DNA of 64,000 nucleotides. It comes from Natronorubrum texcoconense. Its GTDB lineage: Archaea > Halobacteriota > Halobacteria > Halobacteriales > Natrialbaceae. A program made the translations under genes and the position numbers. Below, piece after piece: positions 35,207 through 43,277 of this stretch. Where the stretch lies: positions 930,001 through 994,000 of the forward strand of contig NZ_FNFE01000001.1 in assembly GCF_900100335.1 (NCBI RefSeq). Reading direction: 5' to 3'. Below the pieces are notes generated by a model that worked only from the letters and a program-made list of their open reading frames with translations, did no database searches and was not told the origin of the DNA. Numbering within the stretch: the first letter of the stretch is position 1; each line of letters starts with the position of its first letter.

Positions 35207-36046
35207 TCAGACCCGCTGGGCCGCCTCGAGCATCGCGTCGTAGGCCTCTTCGTATGCCCGCGCGATCTGCGCCGGATCGTCCCGCGCCTCGCCCCCGAGC
35301 GCCGGCAGCCGAACCCGCTCGAGCGGTTCGAGGTAGTCGAGCACGTCGGGCACGCGTTTCTCGAGCGCGCCGTCTTTCGGGCTCGAACTGGCGATCTCGC
35401 AGGCGCGGCAGTACCGATCGCCGTCGTAGATCCGCGCCTGTCCGGGTTCGACGGCCGCGACGGCGCTGATCGCCGCGTGCTCGAGCGACTGGAGCGGCTG
35501 GGCGATGTCGCCGTAGGATTCGACGACGGCGACGTCGGTCGATTCGATCTCGGCCGCCAGTCGTTCGAACGCAGGGACGTACCGTTCCTCGGCGAGCTCG
35601 TTGAACTCGCCGACGGTCTCGACGGGGATGGCGTCCTCGAGCGGGAGCGCGTCGGCGACGACGTCCGGAATCTCCGCGGTCGCGTTGCGGACGTACGTCG
35701 GTACACTATCGCCGTCACTCGGCCGGCCGACGCGGTCGACGAGGAACTCCCGATCTGACCTGCCGAGGAGTCCGGTTCCGCCGTCCGGCGTGGGCCGCCA
35801 CAGACGGTGGGCCGGGTTGAGCCGTTCGGGCTCGCGACCGCGTGCTTCGGCCCGTGCGAGCCGTTTGGCGTCCTTACCGTAGAGCCGACCGTGGGCGAGC
35901 GCCGACCGGCAGTCGTCGTGGTCGAACCAGTAGTCGTTGCCCGCGCGCGGCTTGTAGCCGACGGCCCCGGTTCGCTCGAGGAGCCCCGCCGAGAACGTGG
36001 TCTTGCCGGCGTCGACGCGGTCGGCACCGACCACGAGGAGGATCAT
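35207..36046 (-). CDS. P-loop ATPase with dethiobiotin-synthase-like fold
   Basis: A 279-residue protein. The P-loop 'GADRVDAGKTT' (residues 7-17) has the spacing of dethiobiotin synthetase and related enzymes. Later elements are 'VAVVESYGDIAQPLQ' (near residue 185) and a Cys pair 'CRAC' that could bind metal. The rest does not match biotin enzymes closely, so no reaction is assigned. It overlaps the preceding small gene by four bases. Confidence 0.75.
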   Translation of the reverse strand: MILLVVGADRVDAGKTTFSAGLLERTGAVGYKPRAGNDYWFDHDDCRSALAHGRLYGKDAKRLARAEARGREPERLNPAHRLWRPTPDGGTGLLGRSDREFLVDRVGRPSDGDSVPTYVRNATAEIPDVVADALPLEDAIPVETVGEFNELAEERYVPAFERLAAEIESTDVAVVESYGDIAQPLQSLEHAAISAVAAVEPGQARIYDGDRYCRACEIASSSPKDGALEKRVPDVLDYLEPLERVRLPALGGEARDDPAQIARAYEEAYDAMLEAAQRV

Positions 36047-36411
36047 TCGGTGTCGTCGTCGGCGTCGGTATCGTCGCCGTTGCTCTCGTCAGCGGCCGTT
36101 TTGTCACCGTCACTTTCGTCGGCGTCGGCTCTGTCGCTCTCCTCTTCCTCTTTCAGCCCGTAATGGGCGGGTTCGTCGTCTGAACGCGGTTCGGCGACGA
36201 CGAGATCGTCGGCGTTGGTCATGATCCACGGGATCGTCCAGTCGAGCAGGACGTCCTCGGTCCCCTGGTCGATCTCCGCGTCGGGATCGAGCCCCTGGAG
36301 GAGACGGGCGATCTCGTAGACGGTGTACATCTGGTCGGCCTCGAGCAACTCCGCGGGCGTGTAGAAGTCACACGGCGGCAGGCTGTCGAACTCGGACTTG
36401 GAAACGGGCAT
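36043..36411 (-). CDS. Small acidic hypothetical protein
   Basis: A 122-residue protein. The first 80 residues form a compact domain conserved in haloarchaea ('FYTPAELLEADQMYTVYEIARLLQGLDP'). The last 40 are an extremely acidic tail of Asp, Glu and Ser repeats. Its end overlaps the start of the P-loop ATPase gene, so the two probably work together. Function is unknown. Confidence 0.75.
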   Translation of the reverse strand: MPVSKSEFDSLPPCDFYTPAELLEADQMYTVYEIARLLQGLDPDAEIDQGTEDVLLDWTIPWIMTNADDLVVAEPRSDDEPAHYGLKEEEESDRADADESDGDKTAADESNGDDTDADDDTE

Positions 36412-36717
36412 CTACTGGGTGCTATCGGTCTCGGACGCCTAAATCGTTCGTTCCCGATCCGTCGACGCGGCCGTCGGTTGGTAGTATCCCTGTGGCATCG
36501 AAGTTGTGGGATCCCGGAAAACCGGCGTGAACGAGCCTTCGAAGGAGGGTACAGCAGAGAAGACGAGGGCACCGGGTTCGGGCTCAGTATCGTCCAGCAA
36601 ATCGCCGACCTCGAGTCGTCCGATTCGCTCGATTCGCTCAACTCATTCGACCCGCTCGGTCGCTCTACCGCTCCGCTGATTCGTCGTAACCGGACGAGTG
36701 CACCCGCGGAGACAACG
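36412..36717. other. Intergenic region containing a kinase remnant
   Basis: About 306 bases between the small acidic gene and the dehydrogenase stop. It holds the histidine kinase fragment listed separately; nothing else was recognised. Confidence 0.5.
36505..36609 (+). pseudogene. Histidine kinase ATPase-domain fragment
   Basis: A plus-strand frame reads 'CGIPENRRERAFEGGYSRED', then 'EGTGFGLSIVQQIAD'. These are the G1 and G2 ATP-binding boxes of a sensor histidine kinase, in correct order and spacing. No kinase start, H-box or C-terminal end flanks them. It is a short remnant of a deleted kinase gene. Confidence 0.65.
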
Positions 36718-39700
36718 TTAGGCCTCGAGCGCGGCGTCGAGCAGTTCGATCGGATGCGGCGGTCGGTCGTACGACTCGAAGTCGCCGATCTGGGTGCGAC
36801 AGGAGGTCCCCGGTGCGACGACCCTGGTTCCATCCCCGTTCGCCGTCCCCGCCTCGGCCGCGCTCGCCTCGAGTTGCTCGCGGAGCAGGTCACCGATCGC
36901 CCGCGAGAGGTCGTAGTGTTCGGCCTCGTAGCCGAAGGAGCCAGCCATCCCGCAGCAGCCCGAATCGACGGGGTCGACGGCGTAGCCCGCGCGCCTGAGC
37001 AGGCCGACCGCGTGGTGGTCCGCGCCGCGAGCCTTCTCGTGGCAGTGGCCGTGGTAGGTCACTCGCTCGCGTGCGTCCCCGTGGTCGACCGGAAGCCGCT
37101 CGTCTAACCGATGCGTGTCCAGATACTCGCAGACGCCGTAGGCGTTCGAGACGAGTCGCTCGAGTCGCTCGTCGTCGACGCGGTCCGGGAGCAGCGACCG
37201 GTACTCGTCGACGACCATCGAGGCGTCCGAGGGTTCGACGAAGCAGACCGACCAGCCTCGCTCGAGGGCGGGTTCGAGGCTCTCGAGCAGCGCTTCGCCG
37301 TGATCGGCGGCGTCGTCGAGCAACCCCTTCGAGTACGCCGCTCTGCCGGTCGGTCCGAGATCGGGGACTGCAACGCGAACGCCCGCGGCCTCGAGGACCC
37401 GAACGGCGGCCTTGCCGGGGGCGGGGTTCGAGTAGTTCGTGTCCGTGTCGGGGAAGAGGACGACGCCCGCGTCGGCCGTTTCGGCGTCGACGGTCGACTC
37501 TCGGTCGGCGAACCAGTCGACCAGCGTCTTCCGCTGAAACTCCGGGAGCGTTCGCTCGGACGCGATTCCCACCGTCTTCTCGAGAGCCGTCCGTGCACCC
37601 GGCAGGTTCGTGGCGCGGTTGGCGACCGGCGCCGCGGCGCTCCCGGCCGCGGCGAGTCGATCGACGTTCGAAAAGAGGCGCTCGCGGAGCGTCGTTCCGT
37701 TGCGCTCGTGGGACTGGTGTTTCACCTCGGCTTTGAGTTTCGCGAGGTCGACGCCGGTTGGACAGTCGCTCTGACAGCCCTTGCAGCCGATACAGAGGTC
37801 GAGCACCTCCTCCTGAAACCGGTCGCTGTAGAGCTCCTCGGGATCGATCTCGCCGCTGATCGCCGCTCGGAGCAGGTTGGCCCGCCCGCGGGTCGTCGCG
37901 ATCTCCTCCTCGGTCGCCCGGTAGGTTGGACACATCACGTCGCCGTCGGTCTGGCGACAGGTTCCACAGCCGTTACAGAGTTCGACGAGGTGAGAGAAGC
38001 CGCCGTCGTCGTCGAAATCGAGTGCGGTTTTGGGCTCGAGCGAGGCGTAGTCGGGGCCGTAGCGGAGGTGCTCTCTGATATCCGTGGGGTCATCGTCGCG
38101 GTAGACGACCTTCCCCGGGTTCATCCGCCAATCCGGATCGAAGGCGGATTTCACGTCCTTGAACGCCTGCCAGAGCGTGGGGCCGTACAGCTTCGGGTTG
38201 AACTCCGTCCGCGCCAGCCCGTCGCCGTGCTCGCCCGAGAACGCGCCGTTGTGCTCGAGCGCGAGGTCGGTGACGTCCTCGGCGATGGAGCGCATTTTTT
38301 CGACGCCGTCTCCGTCCTTTAAATTGAGGACCGGCCGGATGTGCAGCGTGCCGACGCCGGCGTGTGCGAAGTAGGCCGCCGTCGTGTCGTGATCCGCGAG
38401 GATCTCCTGAAAGCTCGCGACGTACTCGGCGAGCTCCTCGGGCGGCACCGAGGCGTCCTCGACGAACGGGTACGGCTTCGGATCGCCGTCCATGCTCATC
38501 AGGAGCGGAATCGACGCCTTGCGAAGCTTCCAGAGTCGGTCCTGCGTCTCGGGCTCGAGCGCCTCGATCGAGTCGAACGCGGTCCCGTCGTCGACGAGGC
38601 GAGCCGTCGCGTTCGACAGTGCTTCACCGAGATCGTCGACCACCTCCGAGTCGAACTCGACCATCAGGACCGCCGCGGTGCCGTCGGGAATCGGCTCCGC
38701 GTACTCGGCGTACTCCGGCGACTCCGCGGCCAGCCGGAACACCTCGTCGTCCATCAGCTCGACCGCGCTGGTATCGAGGGAGAGCGCCTCGGGCACCGCG
38801 GCCAGCGCCTCGAGTAAGTCGTCGTAACAGCAGACTGCGAGCGCTGTCTTCTCGGGGCGCGTGACGAGCGAGAGTTCGGCCTCGACGACGACGCCCAGCG
38901 TCCCCTCCGCGCCGACGATGAGCTTCGAGAGGTTGAGCACGTCCTCGCCTGCTTCGTTCTCTCGCAGCACCTTCTGCAGATTGTAACCGCTGACACAGCG
39001 TTTGAGGGTCGGATACCGCTCCTCGATCTCGTCGGCGTTGTCCTCGACGATCGACCGGACAGTTCGGTAGATCTCGGCCTCGCGGTCGTCTTTCGAGACG
39101 ATCTCGTTCCACTCCGGGCCGTCGAGGACGACGTCCCGCGTGCGAATCAGCGAGCCGTCCGCGAGAACGACCTCGCACTCCTCGACGTAGGCGTCCGTGA
39201 TGCCGTAGCGGACCGAGTGGGCACCCGTCGAGTTGTTGCCGATGCCGCCGCCGATAGTCGCCCGGTTCGACGACGCCGGGTCGGGCGCGAAGCGAAGGCC
39301 GTGAGTCTCGAGCGCGTCGTCGAGATCGTCCTGAACGACCCCGGGCTGGACGGTGGCGCGCCGGTCGTCCGGATCGATCTCGAGGATGTCGTTCATGTGC
39401 CGGGACAGGTCGAGGACGATACAGCCCGGGCCGACCGCCTGGCCGGCGAGCGAAGAGCCGGCGCCGCGAGGGAGGACGGGTGCGCCGTAGTCCGCCGCGA
39501 CGCGGAGCGCCGAACGGACGTCGTCGCCGTCCCGCGGGAAGACGACGCCGGCCGGCTGGGCGCCGTAGATGCTCCCGTCGGTCGCGTACAGCACTCTGGT
39601 GTACTCGTCGAAGCGGACGTCGCCGTCGACCGCGACCGCGAGGGCGGCCGCGAGGTCGCTCTCCGCGCTGGTCGCCCCGCCGTCGACCTCGCTCGCGTCC

Positions 39701-39756
39701 GCGCTCGACGTGTGCTCGAGTAGCCGGTCCTCGCCGCCGACTCGTTCCGTAGCCAT
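36718..39756 (-). CDS. dld: Fused FAD/Fe-S dehydrogenase (D-lactate / glycolate type)
   Basis: 1012 residues from the ATG at 39756. The N-terminal FAD domain shows 'PRGAGSSLAGQAVGPGCIVLDLSRHM' in parts and 'GGGIGNNSTGAHS', as in FAD-linked oxidases. The middle has two ferredoxin-type clusters: 'CNGCGTC...CPTYR' and 'CIGCKGCQSDCP'. The C-terminal third contains CCG-type elements ('GHCHEK', 'GCCGMAGSFG'). This is the GlcD-GlcF fusion known as the haloarchaeal D-lactate dehydrogenase. It oxidises D-lactate or a similar 2-hydroxyacid and passes electrons to the respiratory chain at the membrane. Substrate is inferred. Confidence 0.88.
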   Translation of the reverse strand: MATERVGGEDRLLEHTSSADASEVDGGATSAESDLAAALAVAVDGDVRFDEYTRVLYATDGSIYGAQPAGVVFPRDGDDVRSALRVAADYGAPVLPRGAGSSLAGQAVGPGCIVLDLSRHMNDILEIDPDDRRATVQPGVVQDDLDDALETHGLRFAPDPASSNRATIGGGIGNNSTGAHSVRYGITDAYVEECEVVLADGSLIRTRDVVLDGPEWNEIVSKDDREAEIYRTVRSIVEDNADEIEERYPTLKRCVSGYNLQKVLRENEAGEDVLNLSKLIVGAEGTLGVVVEAELSLVTRPEKTALAVCCYDDLLEALAAVPEALSLDTSAVELMDDEVFRLAAESPEYAEYAEPIPDGTAAVLMVEFDSEVVDDLGEALSNATARLVDDGTAFDSIEALEPETQDRLWKLRKASIPLLMSMDGDPKPYPFVEDASVPPEELAEYVASFQEILADHDTTAAYFAHAGVGTLHIRPVLNLKDGDGVEKMRSIAEDVTDLALEHNGAFSGEHGDGLARTEFNPKLYGPTLWQAFKDVKSAFDPDWRMNPGKVVYRDDDPTDIREHLRYGPDYASLEPKTALDFDDDGGFSHLVELCNGCGTCRQTDGDVMCPTYRATEEEIATTRGRANLLRAAISGEIDPEELYSDRFQEEVLDLCIGCKGCQSDCPTGVDLAKLKAEVKHQSHERNGTTLRERLFSNVDRLAAAGSAAAPVANRATNLPGARTALEKTVGIASERTLPEFQRKTLVDWFADRESTVDAETADAGVVLFPDTDTNYSNPAPGKAAVRVLEAAGVRVAVPDLGPTGRAAYSKGLLDDAADHGEALLESLEPALERGWSVCFVEPSDASMVVDEYRSLLPDRVDDERLERLVSNAYGVCEYLDTHRLDERLPVDHGDARERVTYHGHCHEKARGADHHAVGLLRRAGYAVDPVDSGCCGMAGSFGYEAEHYDLSRAIGDLLREQLEASAAEAGTANGDGTRVVAPGTSCRTQIGDFESYDRPPHPIELLDAALEA

Positions 39757-39903
39757 ACGGGCACTCGACCACCGAGAACCAAAACAGTGCGTGTGATCCT
39801 CACTCGATGTCGCCGGCTGCGACCGACTAGCGGCGCGGCTACCGGGAACGTGTCTCAAAAAAACGTCGAGATTGCCGAGTCGTCGCGTCTCCGGGCAGCT
39901 ACG

Positions 39904-40506
39904 TTACTCGAAGTGGTCGAGGCACTTCTGGTACTCCTCGGCGGCCGAGTCCCAGTTGACGACCTCGAAGAAGCCGTCGATGAACTCGCCGCGGTCCGGA
40001 CCGTAGTCGTAGTAGTAGGAGTGCTCCCAGACGTCCAGCGCCAGGATTGGGTGGGAGCCCCAGAGTGCGCCCTGGTCGTGCTTGTCGACCGCGACGTTAC
40101 GCAGCTGCTTGGCAACCGGGTCGTAGACCAGCAGAGCCCAGCCACCGGCGGCGCCGGCGGCGGCCTCGAACTCGCCTTTCCAACCCTCGTAAGAGCCGAA
40201 GTCCTCCTCGATGCGGTCGGCGAGGTCGCCCTCGGGTTCGCCGCCGCCGTTCGGCGACATGTTCTCCCAGAACAGCGTGTGGAGATAGTGTCCACAGCCG
40301 TTGTGGGTGACGTTCGAGAGGGCGCCGGGCGTCGAGCCGAAATCGCCCGACTCGCGGTTCTCTTGAAGGGTCTCCTCGGCGGAGTTGAGACCGTTGACGT
40401 AGCCCTGATGATGGGTGTCGTGATGCCAGGTCACGACCTGTTCGGAGATCGATGGCTCCAGTGCGTCATAATCGTACGGTAGTGGTGGAAGTTCGTGGTC
40501 AGTCAT
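39904..40506 (-). CDS. sod: Superoxide dismutase (Mn/Fe family)
   Basis: A 200-residue protein. The N-terminal helices carry 'WHHDTHHQGYV' with the first metal His residues, the middle has 'HTLFWENMSPNGGG', and the C-terminal signature 'DVWEHSYYYDYG' gives the Asp and His ligands. Length is normal for the family. It converts superoxide to peroxide and oxygen in the cytoplasm; in haloarchaea the metal is usually manganese. It is monocistronic. Confidence 0.97.
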   Translation of the reverse strand: MTDHELPPLPYDYDALEPSISEQVVTWHHDTHHQGYVNGLNSAEETLQENRESGDFGSTPGALSNVTHNGCGHYLHTLFWENMSPNGGGEPEGDLADRIEEDFGSYEGWKGEFEAAAGAAGGWALLVYDPVAKQLRNVAVDKHDQGALWGSHPILALDVWEHSYYYDYGPDRGEFIDGFFEVVNWDSAAEEYQKCLDHFE

Positions 40507-40702
40507 TGGAATTCACCTGTAGTGTTGTATCTGCATCTCGCCTGTTAAGTTTTGAGGAGAGAAACGGTATCACACCGCACAGGCGAACGGGCTCCCCTCG
40601 TGTGGTTCGTTTCGTGTGAGACGCCGCCACCGATGGTTCCACCACGGGTCGAGGGTTAAAGCTTTCAGCAACGTCGGAGATCGAGATCTGGGCGACAGCG
40701 AG

Positions 40703-41125
40703 CTACGAGCGTTCCTTGTGCTTTGCGTGCTCGAGCCACTCCTCGAGCGAGGGCTGGTTCCAGTATCGAACGGTCTCGCTGCGCCGGTCGTGGTCGAGGA
40801 TTCCGGCATCCTCGAGTTTTGGCAGGTGCGTGTGCTTCAGTTCCGTTCGGATTCGCAGTTGCCGCTGGTCGTAGTTCGCTTCGGAGTCGGTTTCGTCGCC
40901 CGTGTCGGTTTCGTCTGGTATCGCCGCCTCCTCGCTCGAGTCCGCCTGCTGGAGGGCGACGATGGCGGTCACGAGTTCGCCGAGTGTCGCGACGCCGTCC
41001 GGTTGGTCGTGCATGTAGTAAAGCGCGTACCGCCGACGGCGGTTCGAGAGGAGATCGAAGATCAGATCGAGCGACGGCGTCACCTCGGCCGTGATCTTCG
41101 TCGACTCTCGCTCGGTTTCACGCAT
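40703..41125 (-). CDS. Haloarchaeal winged-helix protein (DUF7344 type)
   Basis: A 140-residue protein. 'DLIFDLLSNRRRRYALYYMHDQ' starts the typical haloarchaeal winged-helix domain, and 'RIRTELKHTHLPKLEDAGILDHDRR' ends it with recognition helix and wing. An acidic insertion lies between (residues about 60-85). Proteins of this type are local transcription regulators without known ligands. It faces no obvious target gene; sod lies next to it in the same direction. Confidence 0.8.
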   Translation of the reverse strand: MRETERESTKITAEVTPSLDLIFDLLSNRRRRYALYYMHDQPDGVATLGELVTAIVALQQADSSEEAAIPDETDTGDETDSEANYDQRQLRIRTELKHTHLPKLEDAGILDHDRRSETVRYWNQPSLEEWLEHAKHKERS

Positions 41126-41392
41126 CCACGAACCACCTACCGTGTATTACCATTCGAAACCACCAACCGTCCCTTCTACAGCCGTCACATTAGATGTTAC
41201 GTCTACCTAGAAAAACACATGTACATTCTCCGCAATATAATATCGAGTATAATTACTGAGTGGTGGCCGCCCCAACGGGATCGCGGGGGCTCTCGACCGT
41301 CTCCGTTTCGTGTCGACTGTCCACGATACGCGAGAAAACGAAGAAATCAACCGTCCGAATCGCTGCGTTCGATCCGAGACGAGGTCGACGTC

Positions 41393-41857
41393 CTACTCGT
41401 AGAGCCACTCGGCGTCGTGCTGATCGTAGTCGATCAGTTCGTCGTCGTCGAAGTGAATCGCGATTTCGCGTTCGTTCGCGCCCTCGTCCTCGTGGTCGGC
41501 GGCGTGAACGACGTTTCGACCGAGATCAAGCGCGTAGTCGCCGCGGATCGTTCCCGGCGCTGCCTCGAGCGGATCGGTCTCGCCGATCATCTGGCGGACC
41601 TGACGGGTCGCGTCCTGGCCCTCCCAGACCATCGGGACGACCGGACCGCCGGTAATGAACTCGATGAGGCCGTCGAAGAACGGCTTGTCCTCGTGTTCAC
41701 TGTAGTGTTCTTGAGCCCGCTCCTCGGGCATGTTGATCACTTTGATCCCGACGAGTTTGAGGCCGCGGTCCTCGAGTCGGGAGATAACTTCGCCGACGAG
41801 CCCGCGCGCGAATGCGTCGGGCTTGACCATGACGAAGGTCCGCTCGTGGTCGCTCAT
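41393..41857 (-). CDS. ndk: Nucleoside diphosphate kinase
   Basis: A 154-residue protein. It transfers the terminal phosphate between nucleoside triphosphates and diphosphates through a phosphohistidine. 'TFVMVKPDAFARGLVGEVISR' in parts marks the N-terminus, and the active-site histidine is in 'RNVVHAAD' near residue 119. It overlaps the ribosomal protein L24e gene by four bases and is the last gene of the conserved archaeal rpl7ae-rps28e-rpl24e-ndk operon. Confidence 0.97.
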   Translation of the reverse strand: MSDHERTFVMVKPDAFARGLVGEVISRLEDRGLKLVGIKVINMPEERAQEHYSEHEDKPFFDGLIEFITGGPVVPMVWEGQDATRQVRQMIGETDPLEAAPGTIRGDYALDLGRNVVHAADHEDEGANEREIAIHFDDDELIDYDQHDAEWLYE

Positions 41858-42294
41858 TGTTCGGCCTCGGTCTCTTCGGCTTCGCCGTCGTCTTCCTGTC
41901 CGTCCTCGGCGTCCTCGAGGTCGCCTTCCGCGGCGTCCTCGGCCTCGCCTTCGACATCCTCGTCCTCGGCGACGTCCTCGTCACCGGCGGGTTCGGAGTC
42001 GTCGTCTTCGTCGACGGCTTCCTCCTCGGTCTCGAGGTCGTCGTCAGCTTCGGCGTCGGCGACCTCGTCCTGATCGTCGTCCTCGGCAGCGGGAGTGGTT
42101 TCCTCGGCGGGCCCCTTGTTACGGCGACCGTCCTCGGTCCACTCCAGATCGCGCGGTTCGCGACCGAGCTTGTAGTTTTTCTCCGCCTTCGAGTCGACGA
42201 AGTGGAGCACACTACCGTTCTTTCGGACGTACATGATGCCCGTGCCGGGCTCGATCTCTTCGCCCGTGTAGTCGCACGTACGTTTCTCGACCAT
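41854..42294 (-). CDS. rpl24e: Ribosomal protein eL24 with long acidic tail
   Basis: A 146-residue protein. Residues 1-60 are the normal L24e domain ('CDYTGEEIEPGTGIMYVRKNG', 'HFVDSKAEKNYKLGREPRDLEW'), a large-subunit ribosomal protein. Archaeal forms commonly end near residue 60. Here some 85 further residues follow, made almost only of Asp, Glu, Ala and Thr. The frame is open and coupled to ndk (ATGA), so the tail is real and not a sequencing artefact by appearance. Confidence 0.95.
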   Translation of the reverse strand: MVEKRTCDYTGEEIEPGTGIMYVRKNGSVLHFVDSKAEKNYKLGREPRDLEWTEDGRRNKGPAEETTPAAEDDDQDEVADAEADDDLETEEEAVDEDDDSEPAGDEDVAEDEDVEGEAEDAAEGDLEDAEDGQEDDGEAEETEAEQ

Positions 42295-42297
42295 TGG

Positions 42298-42522
42298 TTA
42301 TTGTCCTCCGATGGAGTCCGCCTCACGAGCGGTCTCGCGAAGCTGCAACACGTCGCCTTCACGGACCGGCCCGAGGCAGTTTCGGGTGATGATTCGTCCC
42401 TGGTTCTCGCCCTCCTTGATTCGGCATTTGACCTGCATGGCTTCGCCGTGCATGCCGGTCTTGCCGACGATCTCGATGACCTCGGCGGGCGTAGAGCCGC
42501 TTTCTTCCTCTTCAGCACTCAT
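42298..42522 (-). CDS. rps28e: Ribosomal protein eS28
   Basis: A 74-residue protein. The family core reads '[22 protein letters not shown]' in parts and ends '[18 protein letters not shown]'. It is a small-subunit ribosomal protein near the mRNA exit/decoding region. It has a short acidic N-terminal extension common in haloarchaea. Three bases separate it from rpl24e and 11 from rpl7ae. Confidence 0.97.
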   Translation of the reverse strand: MSAEEEESGSTPAEVIEIVGKTGMHGEAMQVKCRIKEGENQGRIITRNCLGPVREGDVLQLRETAREADSIGGQ

Positions 42523-42533
42523 CTCTGATCACC

Positions 42534-42896
42534 TCAGTCGAGGTCCTCGACCTTGCCGGCGATATCTTCGACGTCGTCGCCCGCCTCGCCGGCGTCGACG
42601 ATCGCCGCGGCGGCGCTTCCGACCTCGAGGCCGGCGGCGTGGCCGACGTCGTCCTGGGTCTCGATGAAGACGACCGGGATGCCCTTCTCGTCGGCGAGTT
42701 CGGGCAGGTGCATGACGATCTCCTCGGGGGAGACGTCTTCGGCGACGTAGACGAGATCGGCGTTGCCGCGCTCGATCGCTTTCGTCGTTTCGTTCGTTCC
42801 TTTCTTTACGCGTCCTGTGTCTCGTGCGACCTCGAGTGCCTCGAGGGCATCGTCTGCGAGGTCGGCCGGGATGTCGGTTGTTACGTAGACTGACAT
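42534..42896 (-). CDS. rpl7ae: Ribosomal protein eL8 / L7Ae
   Basis: 120 residues from the ATG at 42896; the frame extends upstream into the leader but lacks family similarity there. '[25 protein letters not shown]' in parts is the kink-turn-binding signature. L7Ae is a large-subunit ribosomal protein and also a core component of box C/D and H/ACA RNPs and archaeal RNase P. It is the first gene of the operon and is preceded by a leader of about 125 nucleotides, unusual for haloarchaea, which may contain a kink-turn for self-control. Confidence 0.97.
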   Translation of the reverse strand: MSVYVTTDIPADLADDALEALEVARDTGRVKKGTNETTKAIERGNADLVYVAEDVSPEEIVMHLPELADEKGIPVVFIETQDDVGHAAGLEVGSAAAAIVDAGEAGDDVEDIAGKVEDLD

Positions 42897-43047
42897 TGGT
42901 TGTTCACCTCTCCTACACGTGGGCTCGCGCTCCCCTGCCGTCCGGGTGCTGGGCACCCGTGCCGAACTGATTCCGGCGGAAGTCCTGTGAGGCTAGGAGC
43001 ATCATCAACCCCGCGTAGGGTGTACTACGCCAGTAGCGTTGCCCCCC

Positions 43048-43053
43048 TTAAAA
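43048..43053 (-). promoter_or_regulatory. Promoter of ribosomal operon
   Basis: On the minus strand the box GCTTTTAAGG lies about 155 bases before the L7Ae start. Transcription would begin near 43022 and leave a leader of roughly 125 nucleotides containing TGATGATG and a GC-rich hairpin (CGGGTGCC/GGCACCCG type, near 42943-42962). Confidence 0.4.
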
Positions 43054-43277
43054 GCGTGTTCAAACGACTGGGGCTGTGAGACGGGTCCACACGGGCCGAT
43101 TAGACAGGATACAGACAATCGTGACTGTGTGACGAACCGACCAATCCACGCGCGGCGTCCGGTGGTTCGGGTTGTCGATTGTGGTCGAACGGAGCGCTTC
43201 GCCGATCACCCCTCCAGACGACTCGCTCGTCGATTGCACTCCGGTGCCTATTACTCTCGAGCCCCCAATTTGGCCAC

